Positions 57,820 through 64,000 of a stretch of 64,000 nucleotides of DNA are shown in pieces. The notes beneath the pieces were generated by a model, which saw nothing but the letters and a program-made list of their open reading frames with translations, did no database searches and was not told where the DNA came from. The first letter of the stretch is position 1, and each line of letters starts with the position of its first letter. A program made the translations under genes and the position numbers. Source of the DNA: Mesorhizobium sp. M1D.F.Ca.ET.043.01.1.1 (GTDB lineage Bacteria > Pseudomonadota > Alphaproteobacteria > Rhizobiales > Rhizobiaceae); contig NZ_CP034444.1 in NCBI RefSeq assembly GCF_003952385.1, forward strand, positions 4,340,001 to 4,404,000. The letters are read 5' to 3'.

Positions 57820-57990
57820 TCAGGTCAGCCGCCAAGCCGCCGCCAGCACCAGCGCGGCAAGGAGCGCAACGGCGCCGAGGCGGAGCGACAGATGGGCGGA
57901 ACGCGGCAAGGGCGGCGCCTCGGCATCCTGGAAGCCGCTCATCGAGACGCGGGCGGCCTGCTCCAGCCTGTTCATGTCGGCAACCATCAT
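57820..57990 (-). CDS. Small single-helix membrane protein (56 aa)
   Basis: A 56-residue protein, MMVADMNRLEQAARVSMSGF, then QDAEAPPLPRSAHLSLRLGA and VALLAALVLAAAWRLT. One C-terminal membrane helix follows a polar N-terminus, so it could be a tail-anchored protein. A GGAGGACTGA sequence precedes the start at 57990. No family is recognised. It lies between the lipoprotein gene and the HisKA_2 kinase, in the general stress region, but no EcfG consensus was found in front of it. Confidence 0.65.
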   Translation of the reverse strand: MMVADMNRLEQAARVSMSGFQDAEAPPLPRSAHLSLRLGAVALLAALVLAAAWRLT

Positions 57991-58074
57991 TCAGTCCTCC
58001 CGGATCGCGTGCCCAATCGTGTGCCAAATCATGTGATTGGGCGCGGTTGGGTTCCGGCGCACCCGCCCGGTTCA

Positions 58075-58164
58075 GCGTTCGATGGGACCGCCGACCCGCT
58101 CCAGGTGTCTGTTTCTGCACAACTCCAGACGAAAATCCGTCGAACGCTTTTCCTGGCGTTGCTT
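58075..58164. repeat. Intergenic repeat (GAGCGTTTC family)
   Basis: CGTTCGATGGGACCG, CGACCCGCTCCAGG, GTCTGTTTCTGCACAACTCC and ACGAAAATCCG, closing CTTTTCCTGGCGTTGCTTC. A divergent copy of the 20667 type, in the 247-bp gap 57991-58237. Confidence 0.6.
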
Positions 58165-58237
58165 CCAGCCGGGAACAGAATCGGACTTTATGGTGAACAG
58201 CCGGTTAAGGCTCGCCGGCGAATGGCGACGCGGCGGT

Positions 58238-59254
58238 TCACTCTATCTCGAAATTGCCGCCCGGGATCGTGAGGCGGTATTCGAGACGATCCTCGTTGAT
58301 ATCGAGGGTGGCCGAGCCATTCAGCGACGTCGGCACAACGCGTTCGAGAGCGACGCTGCCAAAGCGTTTTTCGTCGCGCCGGCCGGCGCCGGTCTTTTCC
58401 GCCCATATCAGCAAAAGACCGGGCGAGGTCTCGCTGCCGGCGGCGATCCTGGCGCTTATCTTGATCCGGCCGTCGGGCCGCGACAGGGCGCCGTAACTTA
58501 CCGAATTCACAGCCAGCTCATGCATGGCAAGCCCGATATGCAGGGCGGCGTTCGGATTGAGGTAGGGGTTCTCGCCATCGAAACGCAAGCTGCGACCTGG
58601 ATCGGCGCTATAGCGGCCGACCTGGCCGGATACGAGCTCCCGAAGCGCAGCTCCCCGCCAGTTGGAGGATGTCACCAGATCCTGAGACGATGCGAGCGAC
58701 TGGAGGCGTCCGCGAAAGCGCGTCAGGAAGTCGCCAAGCGTCTCGGAGTAGCGCCCGGTCTGGGTGGCTATGCTCTGGATGATGGCCAGAAGGTTCTTCG
58801 AGCGATGGCTGACCTCCCGCAGCAGCGTCTTCAGCGTCTGCTCGCGGCGTTTCTGCTCCGTCGTCTCGACCATGGTGGTGACGACGCCCTGGACTTCGCC
58901 GGTGTCGCTGCGATCGGCATCGATCCAGATATGGAACCAGCGCACGCCGTCATTGTCGGGAATGCCGAGCTCGAGGCGATCGGCGTTGCCGGTTTCAACC
59001 ACCTTGCGTTTGGCCGCGCCTATGCGCTCGGCCTGTGCGGGGGAGAGCAAATCCTTGCCGTCGGCCGTCTCGGATGCCCACGGCGCGCGCATGTTGCGGG
59101 CCCAGACGGTTTTCATTTCACGATCCTGGTAGAGGACCGAAATTCCAGCATTGTGCAGCGCATGGAGCAGCGCTCGCCCGAGCTGCATCCCGCTTTCCGC
59201 CGGATGCATCGCGATCACTTCATCGCTGCGTCTCTCCGAGGCCTTGGAACGCAT
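58238..59254 (-). CDS. PAS-domain histidine kinase of the HisKA_2/HWE type
   Basis: A 338-residue soluble sensor kinase. A PAS/PAC unit (about residues 25-135, LHALHNAGISVLYQDREMKTVWARN to VETTEQKRREQTL) precedes a HisKA_2 dimerisation domain with LLREVSHRSKNLLAIIQSIA (His about 148) and an HWE-like ATPase (GLAMHELAVNSVSYGAL). The start may also be M16 (59209). Kinases of this class are the usual inputs of PhyR, whose gene lies 0.5 kb away. There is no membrane helix, so the signal is intracellular or reaches the PAS domain by diffusion. Confidence 0.88.
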   Translation of the reverse strand: MRSKASERRSDEVIAMHPAESGMQLGRALLHALHNAGISVLYQDREMKTVWARNMRAPWASETADGKDLLSPAQAERIGAAKRKVVETGNADRLELGIPDNDGVRWFHIWIDADRSDTGEVQGVVTTMVETTEQKRREQTLKTLLREVSHRSKNLLAIIQSIATQTGRYSETLGDFLTRFRGRLQSLASSQDLVTSSNWRGAALRELVSGQVGRYSADPGRSLRFDGENPYLNPNAALHIGLAMHELAVNSVSYGALSRPDGRIKISARIAAGSETSPGLLLIWAEKTGAGRRDEKRFGSVALERVVPTSLNGSATLDINEDRLEYRLTIPGGNFEIE

Positions 59255-59434
59255 CCGATACTTCCCGCATCCAGGCTTGAACGGCTAAGTCGGGTTACCG
59301 CCCCCGGTTTTGACACGCCGAGGCTGCGCGTAGCCCCAAAAGCGGTCCGCCGGACGATGCCCTTTGGAGACACCGCCCGGCGGTAGCTGGAAACCGTTTG
59401 AGGGGTGCGGCTTCCAGTGTTCGGCGTTCTCGCG

Positions 59435-59599
59435 TCAGACCCGTCTGAACAGGCCGGCGATAAGCGAAATCACCAGGAAGGCAAGGAAGATGAAGAACAA
59501 GATCTGCGCGATGCCAGCCGATGTGCCGGCAACGCCGCCGAACCCAAGCGCGCCGGCGATAATCGCGACCACAAGAAAAACGAGCGCCCAGTACAGCAT
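59435..59599 (-). CDS. DUF1328 small membrane protein (54 aa)
   Basis: A 54-residue protein with two membrane helices, [20 protein letters not shown] and the second around [20 protein letters not shown]. This is the DUF1328 (YtjA-like) type, often stress-induced. The start at 59599 is followed by the expected MLYWAL; a longer frame exists but has no signal. An EcfG promoter (59627-59651) precedes it. Confidence 0.92.
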   Translation of the reverse strand: MLYWALVFLVVAIIAGALGFGGVAGTSAGIAQILFFIFLAFLVISLIAGLFRRV

Positions 59600-59626
59600 G
59601 ATACATCTCCTTCTGATGACCTGAAA

Positions 59627-59651
59627 AACGTGGTTGGATAGCGTTTGTTCC
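59627..59651 (-). promoter_or_regulatory. EcfG-type promoter of the DUF1328 gene
   Basis: On the minus strand GGAAC (59651-59647), 16 bases, CGTT (59630-59627). Exact consensus, 27 bp before the start codon. Confidence 0.85.
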
Positions 59652-59760
59652 ACCATTTGCGGAAAAAGACGACCCCTGGAAGCAGTTGCCGATCAGGCAC
59701 CGCCAGCCTCATGCGAGGCGGGACCCTCGCATGAGATATCGGTCGTCGGCACGGATGAGG

Positions 59761-60555
59761 TCAGGCTGCGGCTTTTGCCTGGCGGTCGAAGAAAAGCGCC
59801 TGGCTGATCAAGGCCTTGACCATCTCGGGATTGAAGGGCTTGGTCACCAGAAACGCCGGCTCGGGGCGCTCGCCCGTCAACAGGCGTTCGGGGAAAGCGG
59901 TAATGAAGATCACCGGCACCGGTGTCGAGGACAGGATCTCGTTCACCGCCTCGATGCCCGAGCTGCCGTCGGCGAGCTGGATGTCGGCCAGGACCATTTT
60001 CGGACGCGTCTTGCCGAAAATCGCCACCGCCTCGGCATGCGTGCGCGCGGTGCCGACAACGCGATGGCCGAGGCTTTCGACCATCTCCTCGATGTCCATG
60101 GCGATCAGCGGCTCGTCCTCGATGATCAGCACGTCGGTCGCGACCTGGCGGGAGATCTCGCTGCTTGCCTGGGCAAGCAATTCGGAGAATTCCTGTTCGT
60201 CGGCGTCGAGGATTTCCGCCGCCTCGTCCTCGCTGAAACCTTCCACGGCGACCAGCAGGAAGGCCTGCCGCGGCCGCGGCGCGATCGCGTTCAGATTGGC
60301 GGCCGCCCGCTGCTCCCAGGCGGTCTGCGCATGCTCCTGCGGCACGCGGATGGCAATCGAGGTGAAGAGCCTGGCGAAGACCTTGTACAGCGCGATGCGA
60401 TCGCTCGATGCCTTGGGGAAGACGTCGGTGTCGGCGATAATGGCTTCCAGCAACGCGGCGACCAACGCGTCACCGCTTTCCTGGGATCCCGACACGGCGC
60501 GCGAGAAACGGCGAAGGAACGGCAGGTGAGGAGCGATGGTTGCGGATAGACTCAT
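59761..60555 (-). CDS. phyR: Response regulator PhyR (anti-anti-sigma factor)
   Basis: A 264-residue protein of the PhyR type. Residues 1-125 are a sigma-like domain (regions 2 and 4, without DNA-contacting function), and residues 140-258 a receiver (LIIEDEPLIAMDIEEMVES, phospho-Asp in MVLADIQLADGSSG, Lys in LVTKPFNPE). When phosphorylated, PhyR binds NepR and so frees EcfG. The start at 60555 gives the usual N-terminus MSLSATIAPHLPFLRRF. It is divergent from nepR-ecfG and has its own EcfG promoter, giving positive feedback. Confidence 0.96.
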   Translation of the reverse strand: MSLSATIAPHLPFLRRFSRAVSGSQESGDALVAALLEAIIADTDVFPKASSDRIALYKVFARLFTSIAIRVPQEHAQTAWEQRAAANLNAIAPRPRQAFLLVAVEGFSEDEAAEILDADEQEFSELLAQASSEISRQVATDVLIIEDEPLIAMDIEEMVESLGHRVVGTARTHAEAVAIFGKTRPKMVLADIQLADGSSGIEAVNEILSSTPVPVIFITAFPERLLTGERPEPAFLVTKPFNPEMVKALISQALFFDRQAKAAA

Positions 60556-60626
60556 ATTCGACGTCTCCCTCAGATGACGCTGTTGCATTTCCATTAGGCC
60601 AAACGGGTCGCAAACCCCGGCAAACC

Positions 60627-60651
60627 AACGTCGGCTTTCTGAAAAAGTTCC
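60627..60651 (-). promoter_or_regulatory. EcfG-type promoter of phyR
   Basis: On the minus strand GGAAC (60651-60647), 16 bases, CGTT (60630-60627), 71 bp before the phyR start. Exact consensus. Confidence 0.85.
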
Positions 60652-60660
60652 GCCGGGCGT

Positions 60661-60685
60661 GGAACTAAATTAGGAAGCGGACGTT
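60661..60685 (+). promoter_or_regulatory. EcfG-type promoter of nepR-ecfG
   Basis: GGAAC (60661-60665), 16 bases, CGTT (60682-60685), 94 bp before the nepR start. It lies 10 bp from the phyR promoter on the other strand, so both directions are controlled by EcfG. Confidence 0.85.
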
Positions 60686-60779
60686 TGGGGATTTCGGGAT
60701 GGGCAACCAGACAAAGGTGCCGCTTGCGTTGTGGTCTGTGGTTCTAAAGCGGTTTCGGGTGCTGGGAATTAGGGCAAAT

Positions 60780-60983
60780 ATGAAAGAAATGTCAAAGAAT
60801 TCAACGACTGGCGCCATGGGCAGGCACCGGAATGGGGGTGGCAATCCGCTCGGACCGAACTCCGAAATTGCCCGCAAGCTCAAACAATATTACGACGATC
60901 TGGTTTCCGATCAGGTGCCGGATCGATTCGCTCAGTTGCTCAGCCAGCTGGAAAAGGCCGAACCCGCCGAGAAAAAGGACTGA
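60780..60983 (+). CDS. nepR: Anti-sigma factor NepR
   Basis: About 67 residues from MKEMSKNSTTG; other ATGs at 60789 and 60816 are possible starts. The conserved helix GPNSEIARKLKQYYDDLVSDQVPDRFAQLLSQLEKAE is the NepR core. NepR binds EcfG to block it and is removed by phosphorylated PhyR. The stop is 3 bp before ecfG, so the pair is co-translated, which keeps the anti-sigma and sigma in balance. Confidence 0.92.
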   Translation: MKEMSKNSTTGAMGRHRNGGGNPLGPNSEIARKLKQYYDDLVSDQVPDRFAQLLSQLEKAEPAEKKD

Positions 60984-60986
60984 GGC

Positions 60987-61538
60987 ATGGCGGCGGTCTC
61001 CCAGAGCTTCAAGACCGAGCTGCTCGGCGCGATCCCGAGCCTGCGCGCCTTTGCGGTATCGCTGACGCAGAATGCGGACAAGGCGGACGACCTTGTCCAG
61101 GAAACGCTGGTCAAGGCGTGGGACAAGCATGAGAGCTTCCAGCCGGGCACCAACCTCAAAGCCTGGCTGTTCACCATCCTGCGCAACGAATTCTATTCGC
61201 AGATGCGCAAGCGCGGCCGCGAGGTGCAGGACAGCGACGGCATCATGACCGCCAGGCTTGCCGTCCACCCTGCGCAGCATGGCCAGCTCGACCTCAAGGA
61301 TTTTCGCGGCGCGCTGGAGCAGCTGCCGGAGGATCAGCGCGAAGCCATCATCCTGATCGGCGCGTCCGGCTTTTCCTACGAAGAGGCGGCCGAGATCTGC
61401 GGCTGCGCGGTCGGCACCATCAAGAGCCGGGTCAGCCGGGCGCGCGCCCGGCTGCAGGATATCCTCAAGATTTCCGGCGAGGACGAATACGGCCCCGATG
61501 CGATCTCGGCGCAGGTGACCGGTTCGAACGCGGCCTGA
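60987..61538 (+). CDS. ecfG: ECF sigma factor EcfG (general stress)
   Basis: A 183-residue sigma factor with region 2 (LRAFAVSLTQNADKADDLVQETLVKAWDKHESFQPGTNLKAWLFTILRNEF) and region 4 (LPEDQREAIILIGASGFSYEEAAEICGCAVGTIKSRVSRARARL). It belongs to ECF15 (EcfG), the general stress sigma of alphaproteobacteria, by sequence pattern and by its place behind nepR opposite phyR. It recognises GGAAC-N16/17-CGTT, of which six copies lie within 5.4 kb. Confidence 0.95.
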   Translation: MAAVSQSFKTELLGAIPSLRAFAVSLTQNADKADDLVQETLVKAWDKHESFQPGTNLKAWLFTILRNEFYSQMRKRGREVQDSDGIMTARLAVHPAQHGQLDLKDFRGALEQLPEDQREAIILIGASGFSYEEAAEICGCAVGTIKSRVSRARARLQDILKISGEDEYGPDAISAQVTGSNAA

Positions 61539-61583
61539 CGTCGCGCCGCATCGAGTATCGTTCCTTGTGGCGAATCAACCCGT

Positions 61584-62033
61584 TCAGGCGGCCGCCGCGC
61601 GCCCGCAGGCGGCAGCCAGGGCCGTGACAAGGTCTTCGCCCGAAAAGGGCTTGCCGATCAGCCGTATCTCGGGAAAAGAGTCCCTGAGGTCGTCCGAGTC
61701 CGAATAGCCGGTGGCAAAGACGAACGGAACGCCCGTGTTGCGCAGTCGCCCGGCAAAATCGAGGGTCGAAACGCCGTCCAGCATCAGGTCGACGACGGCC
61801 GCGTCGAAGCGGGACGGCAGGTCCTGCTCGTCGATCTCGGTCAATCCGCGGGCGATGGCGACATCGGCGGCACCATGGTCCCGGCACAGCTGTTCGACAT
61901 CCATGGCGATCAGGAATTCATCCTCTACAACCAGGATGCGCAATCCGTCCAGCAATGAGGGCACGTGTCGGCGACTCCTATAAGGCCCGCAGTCATGCGC
62001 GGTATTTGGGTCTCTGTCATTTAAAAAAGACAT
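61584..62033 (-). CDS. Single-domain response regulator
   Basis: About 149 residues from MSFLNDRDPN, with the start at 62033 (M at 62048 is an alternative). Only a receiver is present: LVVEDEFLIAMDVEQLCRDHG, phospho-Asp in AAVVDLMLDG, T/S switch in ATGYSDSD and Lys in LIGKPFSGE. There is no output domain. Lone receivers near phyR often tune the kinases that feed PhyR. It is divergent from a Crp/Fnr gene 97 bp away. Confidence 0.88.
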   Translation of the reverse strand: MSFLNDRDPNTAHDCGPYRSRRHVPSLLDGLRILVVEDEFLIAMDVEQLCRDHGAADVAIARGLTEIDEQDLPSRFDAAVVDLMLDGVSTLDFAGRLRNTGVPFVFATGYSDSDDLRDSFPEIRLIGKPFSGEDLVTALAAACGRAAAA

Positions 62034-62061
62034 GACCGGGTGATGCATTGCCGTGAACGGC

Positions 62062-62086
62062 GGAACCTCGGTGCGCGTGGAGCGTT
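62062..62086 (+). promoter_or_regulatory. EcfG-type promoter of the Crp/Fnr-type gene
   Basis: GGAAC (62062-62066), 16 bases, CGTT (62083-62086), 44 bp before the start codon at 62130. Exact consensus. Confidence 0.8.
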
Positions 62087-62129
62087 TCCATTCGCCCGAT
62101 CGGGGGAGGGATTTCGAAGAGGGGTCGAA

Positions 62130-62891
62130 ATGTCCGGCCAGAGCGCACCTTCCGTTTCCAGCCGCCAATACCCTTGCGAGAAATGTCCGCTGCGGCCGCT
62201 GCCGGCTTTTCGCGAGTTCGAAAGCCAGGAGCTGTCATTCATCAGCGGCTTCAAGAAGGGAGAGCTCGCGGTCGACAAGGGCGCGACGGTGCTGGTCGAA
62301 GGCAGCCACAGCGCTCATCTCTACACCGTGCTCTCGGGCTGGGCATTCCGCTACAAGCTGCTGCCCGACGGGCGGCGGCAAATCCTCAACTATTCCATGC
62401 CGGGCGATCTCATCGGCCTGCAGGGCAGCCTGATGGGCGAGATGCAGCATTCCGTCGAGGCCTTGTCGCCGATGCTGCTGTGTGTCTTCGAGCGCGACCA
62501 GTTGCACGAGCTCTACCGCAACTACCCGGGCCTGGCCTATGACATCACCTGGATGGCATCGCGCGAGGAACGCATGCTCGATGAAAACCTGCTGAGCATC
62601 GGCCGGCGCTCGGCGCTGGAGCGCACGGCCTATCTCGTCGCCTTCATCTCCAGCCGCGCCCGGGGCGCAAGCCTGGAAAGCAAGAAGCCGATGCAGATCC
62701 CGATCACGCAACAGCATATCGCCGATACGCTCGGCCTTTCGCTGGTGCACACCAACAAGACGATCCGCAAGCTGATCGACCGCAAGCTGATTGCGTGGCG
62801 CGACGGCGGTTGCGAGATCATCGACCAAGAAGGGTTGAAGGACCTCGCCGGTTGGGAAGGCCTGGGTGAGGAGCGCAGGCCGCTGATCTGA
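62130..62891 (+). CDS. Crp/Fnr-family transcriptional regulator
   Basis: A 253-residue protein. The N-terminus has CEKCPLRPL, with only one Cys pair, so an Fnr-type Fe-S cluster is unlikely. A cNMP-binding fold follows (VDKGATVLVEGSHSAHLYTVLSGWAFRYKLLPDGRRQILNY), then a dimer helix and a winged helix (IPITQQHIADTLGLSLVHTNKTIRKLIDRKLI). It starts at 62130 behind GAAGAGGGG. An EcfG promoter is 44 bp upstream, so it may act as a secondary regulator in the stress response. Cyclases exist in this genome region (1654, 3264), but a ligand is not established. Confidence 0.9.
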   Translation: MSGQSAPSVSSRQYPCEKCPLRPLPAFREFESQELSFISGFKKGELAVDKGATVLVEGSHSAHLYTVLSGWAFRYKLLPDGRRQILNYSMPGDLIGLQGSLMGEMQHSVEALSPMLLCVFERDQLHELYRNYPGLAYDITWMASREERMLDENLLSIGRRSALERTAYLVAFISSRARGASLESKKPMQIPITQQHIADTLGLSLVHTNKTIRKLIDRKLIAWRDGGCEIIDQEGLKDLAGWEGLGEERRPLI

Positions 62892-62912
62892 AGGATCCGG
62901 ACTGCTAGGAAC

Positions 62913-62937
62913 GGAACCCTGGTCTCAACCGGGCGTT
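62913..62937 (+). promoter_or_regulatory. EcfG-type promoter of the DUF883-like/holin pair
   Basis: GGAAC (62913-62917), 16 bases, CGTT (62934-62937), 31 bp before the start at 62968. Exact consensus. Confidence 0.85.
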
Positions 62938-62967
62938 GGAAGCGAAGCGAACTTAAGGAGTTAAGCA

Positions 62968-63294
62968 ATGGCGACCGCCTCAGGCAGATCCGCAACGGAT
63001 GCTCCCTCCAACACCGACCTCGAAGCCGACATCCGGCAGTTGAAGGCCGACATCGAAGAGCTCACCAGGCAATTGGCCAAGACCAGGGACGACGGCTACG
63101 GCGCGGCGCGGCGAGCGGCCACCGAGGGCGTCGAGCAGTTGCGCGCGCAAGGCGAGGCAGCGTTCGAAAGCGTGCGCGGAAGCGCCCAGGACCTGGAAGC
63201 GCAGTTGATAGCCAGCGTCCGCGAAAAGCCGGTGACATCGCTGGCGATCGCCGCGGGAGTGGGCTTCCTGTTCGCGCTGCTCTCGCGCCGCTAG
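62968..63294 (+). CDS. DUF883/ElaB-like membrane-anchored protein
   Basis: A 108-residue protein. A helical, charged N-terminal 85 residues (LEADIRQLKADIEELTRQLAKT) end in one C-terminal membrane helix (SLAIAAGVGFLFALLSRR). This layout is that of ElaB/YqjD/DUF883 proteins, which tether to the inner membrane and bind ribosomes in E. coli. It starts after AAGGAG and has an EcfG promoter. It is 7 bp upstream of the holin-family gene and likely co-expressed. Confidence 0.88.
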   Translation: MATASGRSATDAPSNTDLEADIRQLKADIEELTRQLAKTRDDGYGAARRAATEGVEQLRAQGEAAFESVRGSAQDLEAQLIASVREKPVTSLAIAAGVGFLFALLSRR

Positions 63295-63301
63295 CCCGCA
63301 T

Positions 63302-63766
63302 ATGGGGACGCTGGCTTCGCTGATCTCGGCCCTTGCTTCCGGCGAGGCCACGGCCGTTTTGCAAAGAGCGCGCGTGACGGCAATCCTCTACGGGCTTGCC
63401 GGCATTTTCGTCCTGTGCGGCGTCGGCTTCCTGGTCGGCGCCGCCTACATCTGGTTTGCCGCGCGCTACGGCGCGCTGGCGACTTCCCTGGGCTTTGGCG
63501 TAGGGTTCCTGGTGTTCGCGGCGCTCATTCTGGTGATCCACAAGCTGACCGCCGGCATGCGGGCGCGGCGACGCGCGCGAAGGCGAAAGGCCGACATGAC
63601 GGCTATCGGCATTACCGCGGCGCTCGCGCTTCTTCCGGCGCTGGCCAAGAGCAGGGGTGGCCTGGGCGCGCTTCTCGCGCCCGCGATCGCGCTCGCCGCC
63701 TACGCCATCTACCGTGAGAATGTGAAGCCCGGGCCCGGCGATCCGGATTCCGGCAATGGATCTTAA
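63302..63766 (+). CDS. Phage holin family (DUF1469/ActX-like) membrane protein
   Basis: A 154-residue protein with two membrane helices near residues 25-50 and 60-82 (LYGLAGIFVLCGVGFLVGAAYIWF; SLGFGVGFLVFAALILVIH), a basic stretch (RARRRARRRK), and a third hydrophobic segment around 100-130. It resembles the DUF1469/phage-holin-3_6 family, whose members often follow DUF883-type genes, and it is probably not a phage protein. It is translationally near the upstream gene. Confidence 0.85.
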   Translation: MGTLASLISALASGEATAVLQRARVTAILYGLAGIFVLCGVGFLVGAAYIWFAARYGALATSLGFGVGFLVFAALILVIHKLTAGMRARRRARRRKADMTAIGITAALALLPALAKSRGGLGALLAPAIALAAYAIYRENVKPGPGDPDSGNGS

Positions 63767-63810
63767 GCGGCTCAGCGTCAGGCAGGAACGCTGGACCGCT
63801 TCAGCTTTCG

Positions 63811-64000
63811 TCACTTCAACAGCGGCTCGAGCGGCATCGCTATCTCGGCAAAGACGCCGCCGGGACGATATTCGTGGGTTACCTCGCTGTCGATGACCTT
63901 GGCCAGGCTGCGCCGGATCAGGATGGAGCCGAAGCCGTGGCGATCGGGCGGCTCGACCTTGGGGCCGCAGGTCTCGCGCCAGGTCAGCACCAGCCGTCTC
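63811..64000 (-). CDS. HWE/HisKA_2-type histidine kinase, 3' end only
   Basis: The last 62 codons of a gene entering from the right edge. The minus-strand frame reads RLVLTWRETCGP, then GFGSILIRRSLA and a tail ending PLEPLLK. The W-R-E and GFGS-L-I pattern equals the end of the HWE kinase at 55154 (LNWRETGQ, GFGTKLID). It is thus a third kinase of this type within 9 kb of phyR. Confidence 0.8.
   Translation of the reverse strand, partial: RRLVLTWRETCGPKVEPPDRHGFGSILIRRSLAKVIDSEVTHEYRPGGVFAEIAMPLEPLLK

Noticed and set aside
63302..63766. Holin gene as sign of a prophage
   Set aside because: It lies behind a DUF883-like gene with a stress promoter and no other phage gene is near; this family is common in non-phage settings.

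Overview
The window looks like chromosomal DNA of a Rhizobiales alphaproteobacterium, most likely Mesorhizobium or a close relative. The signs are high GC, the phyR/nepR/ecfG general-stress locus, a tkt-gap-pgk-fructose-bisphosphate aldolase cluster next to zapA, a TrcR-type DUF1013 regulator, rpoH, a pstSCAB-phoU-phoB operon and a ROK-controlled xylose ABC operon. Many short palindromic repeats lie between genes. The genus is an inference from gene content and was not tested. No insertion sequence, integrase, phage block, CRISPR array or rRNA was found; one tRNA (Glu, CTC) is present. Both window ends cut through sensor kinase genes.

Layout. 0-1.4 kb: 5' part of a hybrid histidine kinase. 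1.65-4.7 kb: two class III cyclases, one fused to a ferredoxin and a Rieske domain, the other carrying a DUF5939 module. 4.8-7.8 kb: tautomerase and two SDR genes divergent from a LysR regulator, with a 91-bp copy of an ispA fragment nearby. 7.8-11.1 kb: ispA, mtgA, rpmF and a ureohydrolase. 11.3-19.3 kb: small regulator/enzyme pairs (HxlR-hydrolase, GST-ArsR-SRPBCC, monooxygenase-AraC-ArsR-MFS, DUF1192, quinone reductase). 19.4-23.2 kb: a DUF1127 peptide, trcR, and a WYL regulator with a second DUF1127-like peptide, a small membrane protein and DUF899. 23.4-31.2 kb: central carbon cluster (fba, pgk, K+/H+ antiporter, gap, tkt), all on the minus strand. 31.4-36.4 kb: DUF4164, zapA, peroxiredoxin, rpoH, rluD, a VOC protein and tRNA-Glu. 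36.4-40.2 kb: mostly small or hypothetical genes, including a GST with a histone-H1-like tail. 40.4-44.2 kb: a five-PAS hybrid kinase. 44.5-49.9 kb: pst-pho operon behind a three-unit Pho box. 50.0-54.9 kb: xylose regulator and xylFHG. 55-64 kb: general stress response region.

The last 7 kb form one regulatory neighbourhood. PhyR, NepR and EcfG (anti-anti-sigma, anti-sigma, sigma) sit together with three HWE/HisKA_2-type histidine kinases, a lone receiver and a Crp/Fnr regulator. Six exact matches to the EcfG promoter consensus (GGAAC, 16 or 17 bases, CGTT) stand just upstream of phyR, nepR-ecfG, the Crp-like gene, a DUF883-like/holin pair, a DUF1328 peptide and a lipoprotein gene. All six were read directly from the sequence.

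Other points worth attention are the ferredoxin-cyclase-Rieske fusion, paired ROK operators 84 bp apart in front of xylF, three identical CTGTCAGGAG sites around the WYL regulator, and repeat families whose copies start on or right after the stop codons of neighbouring genes.
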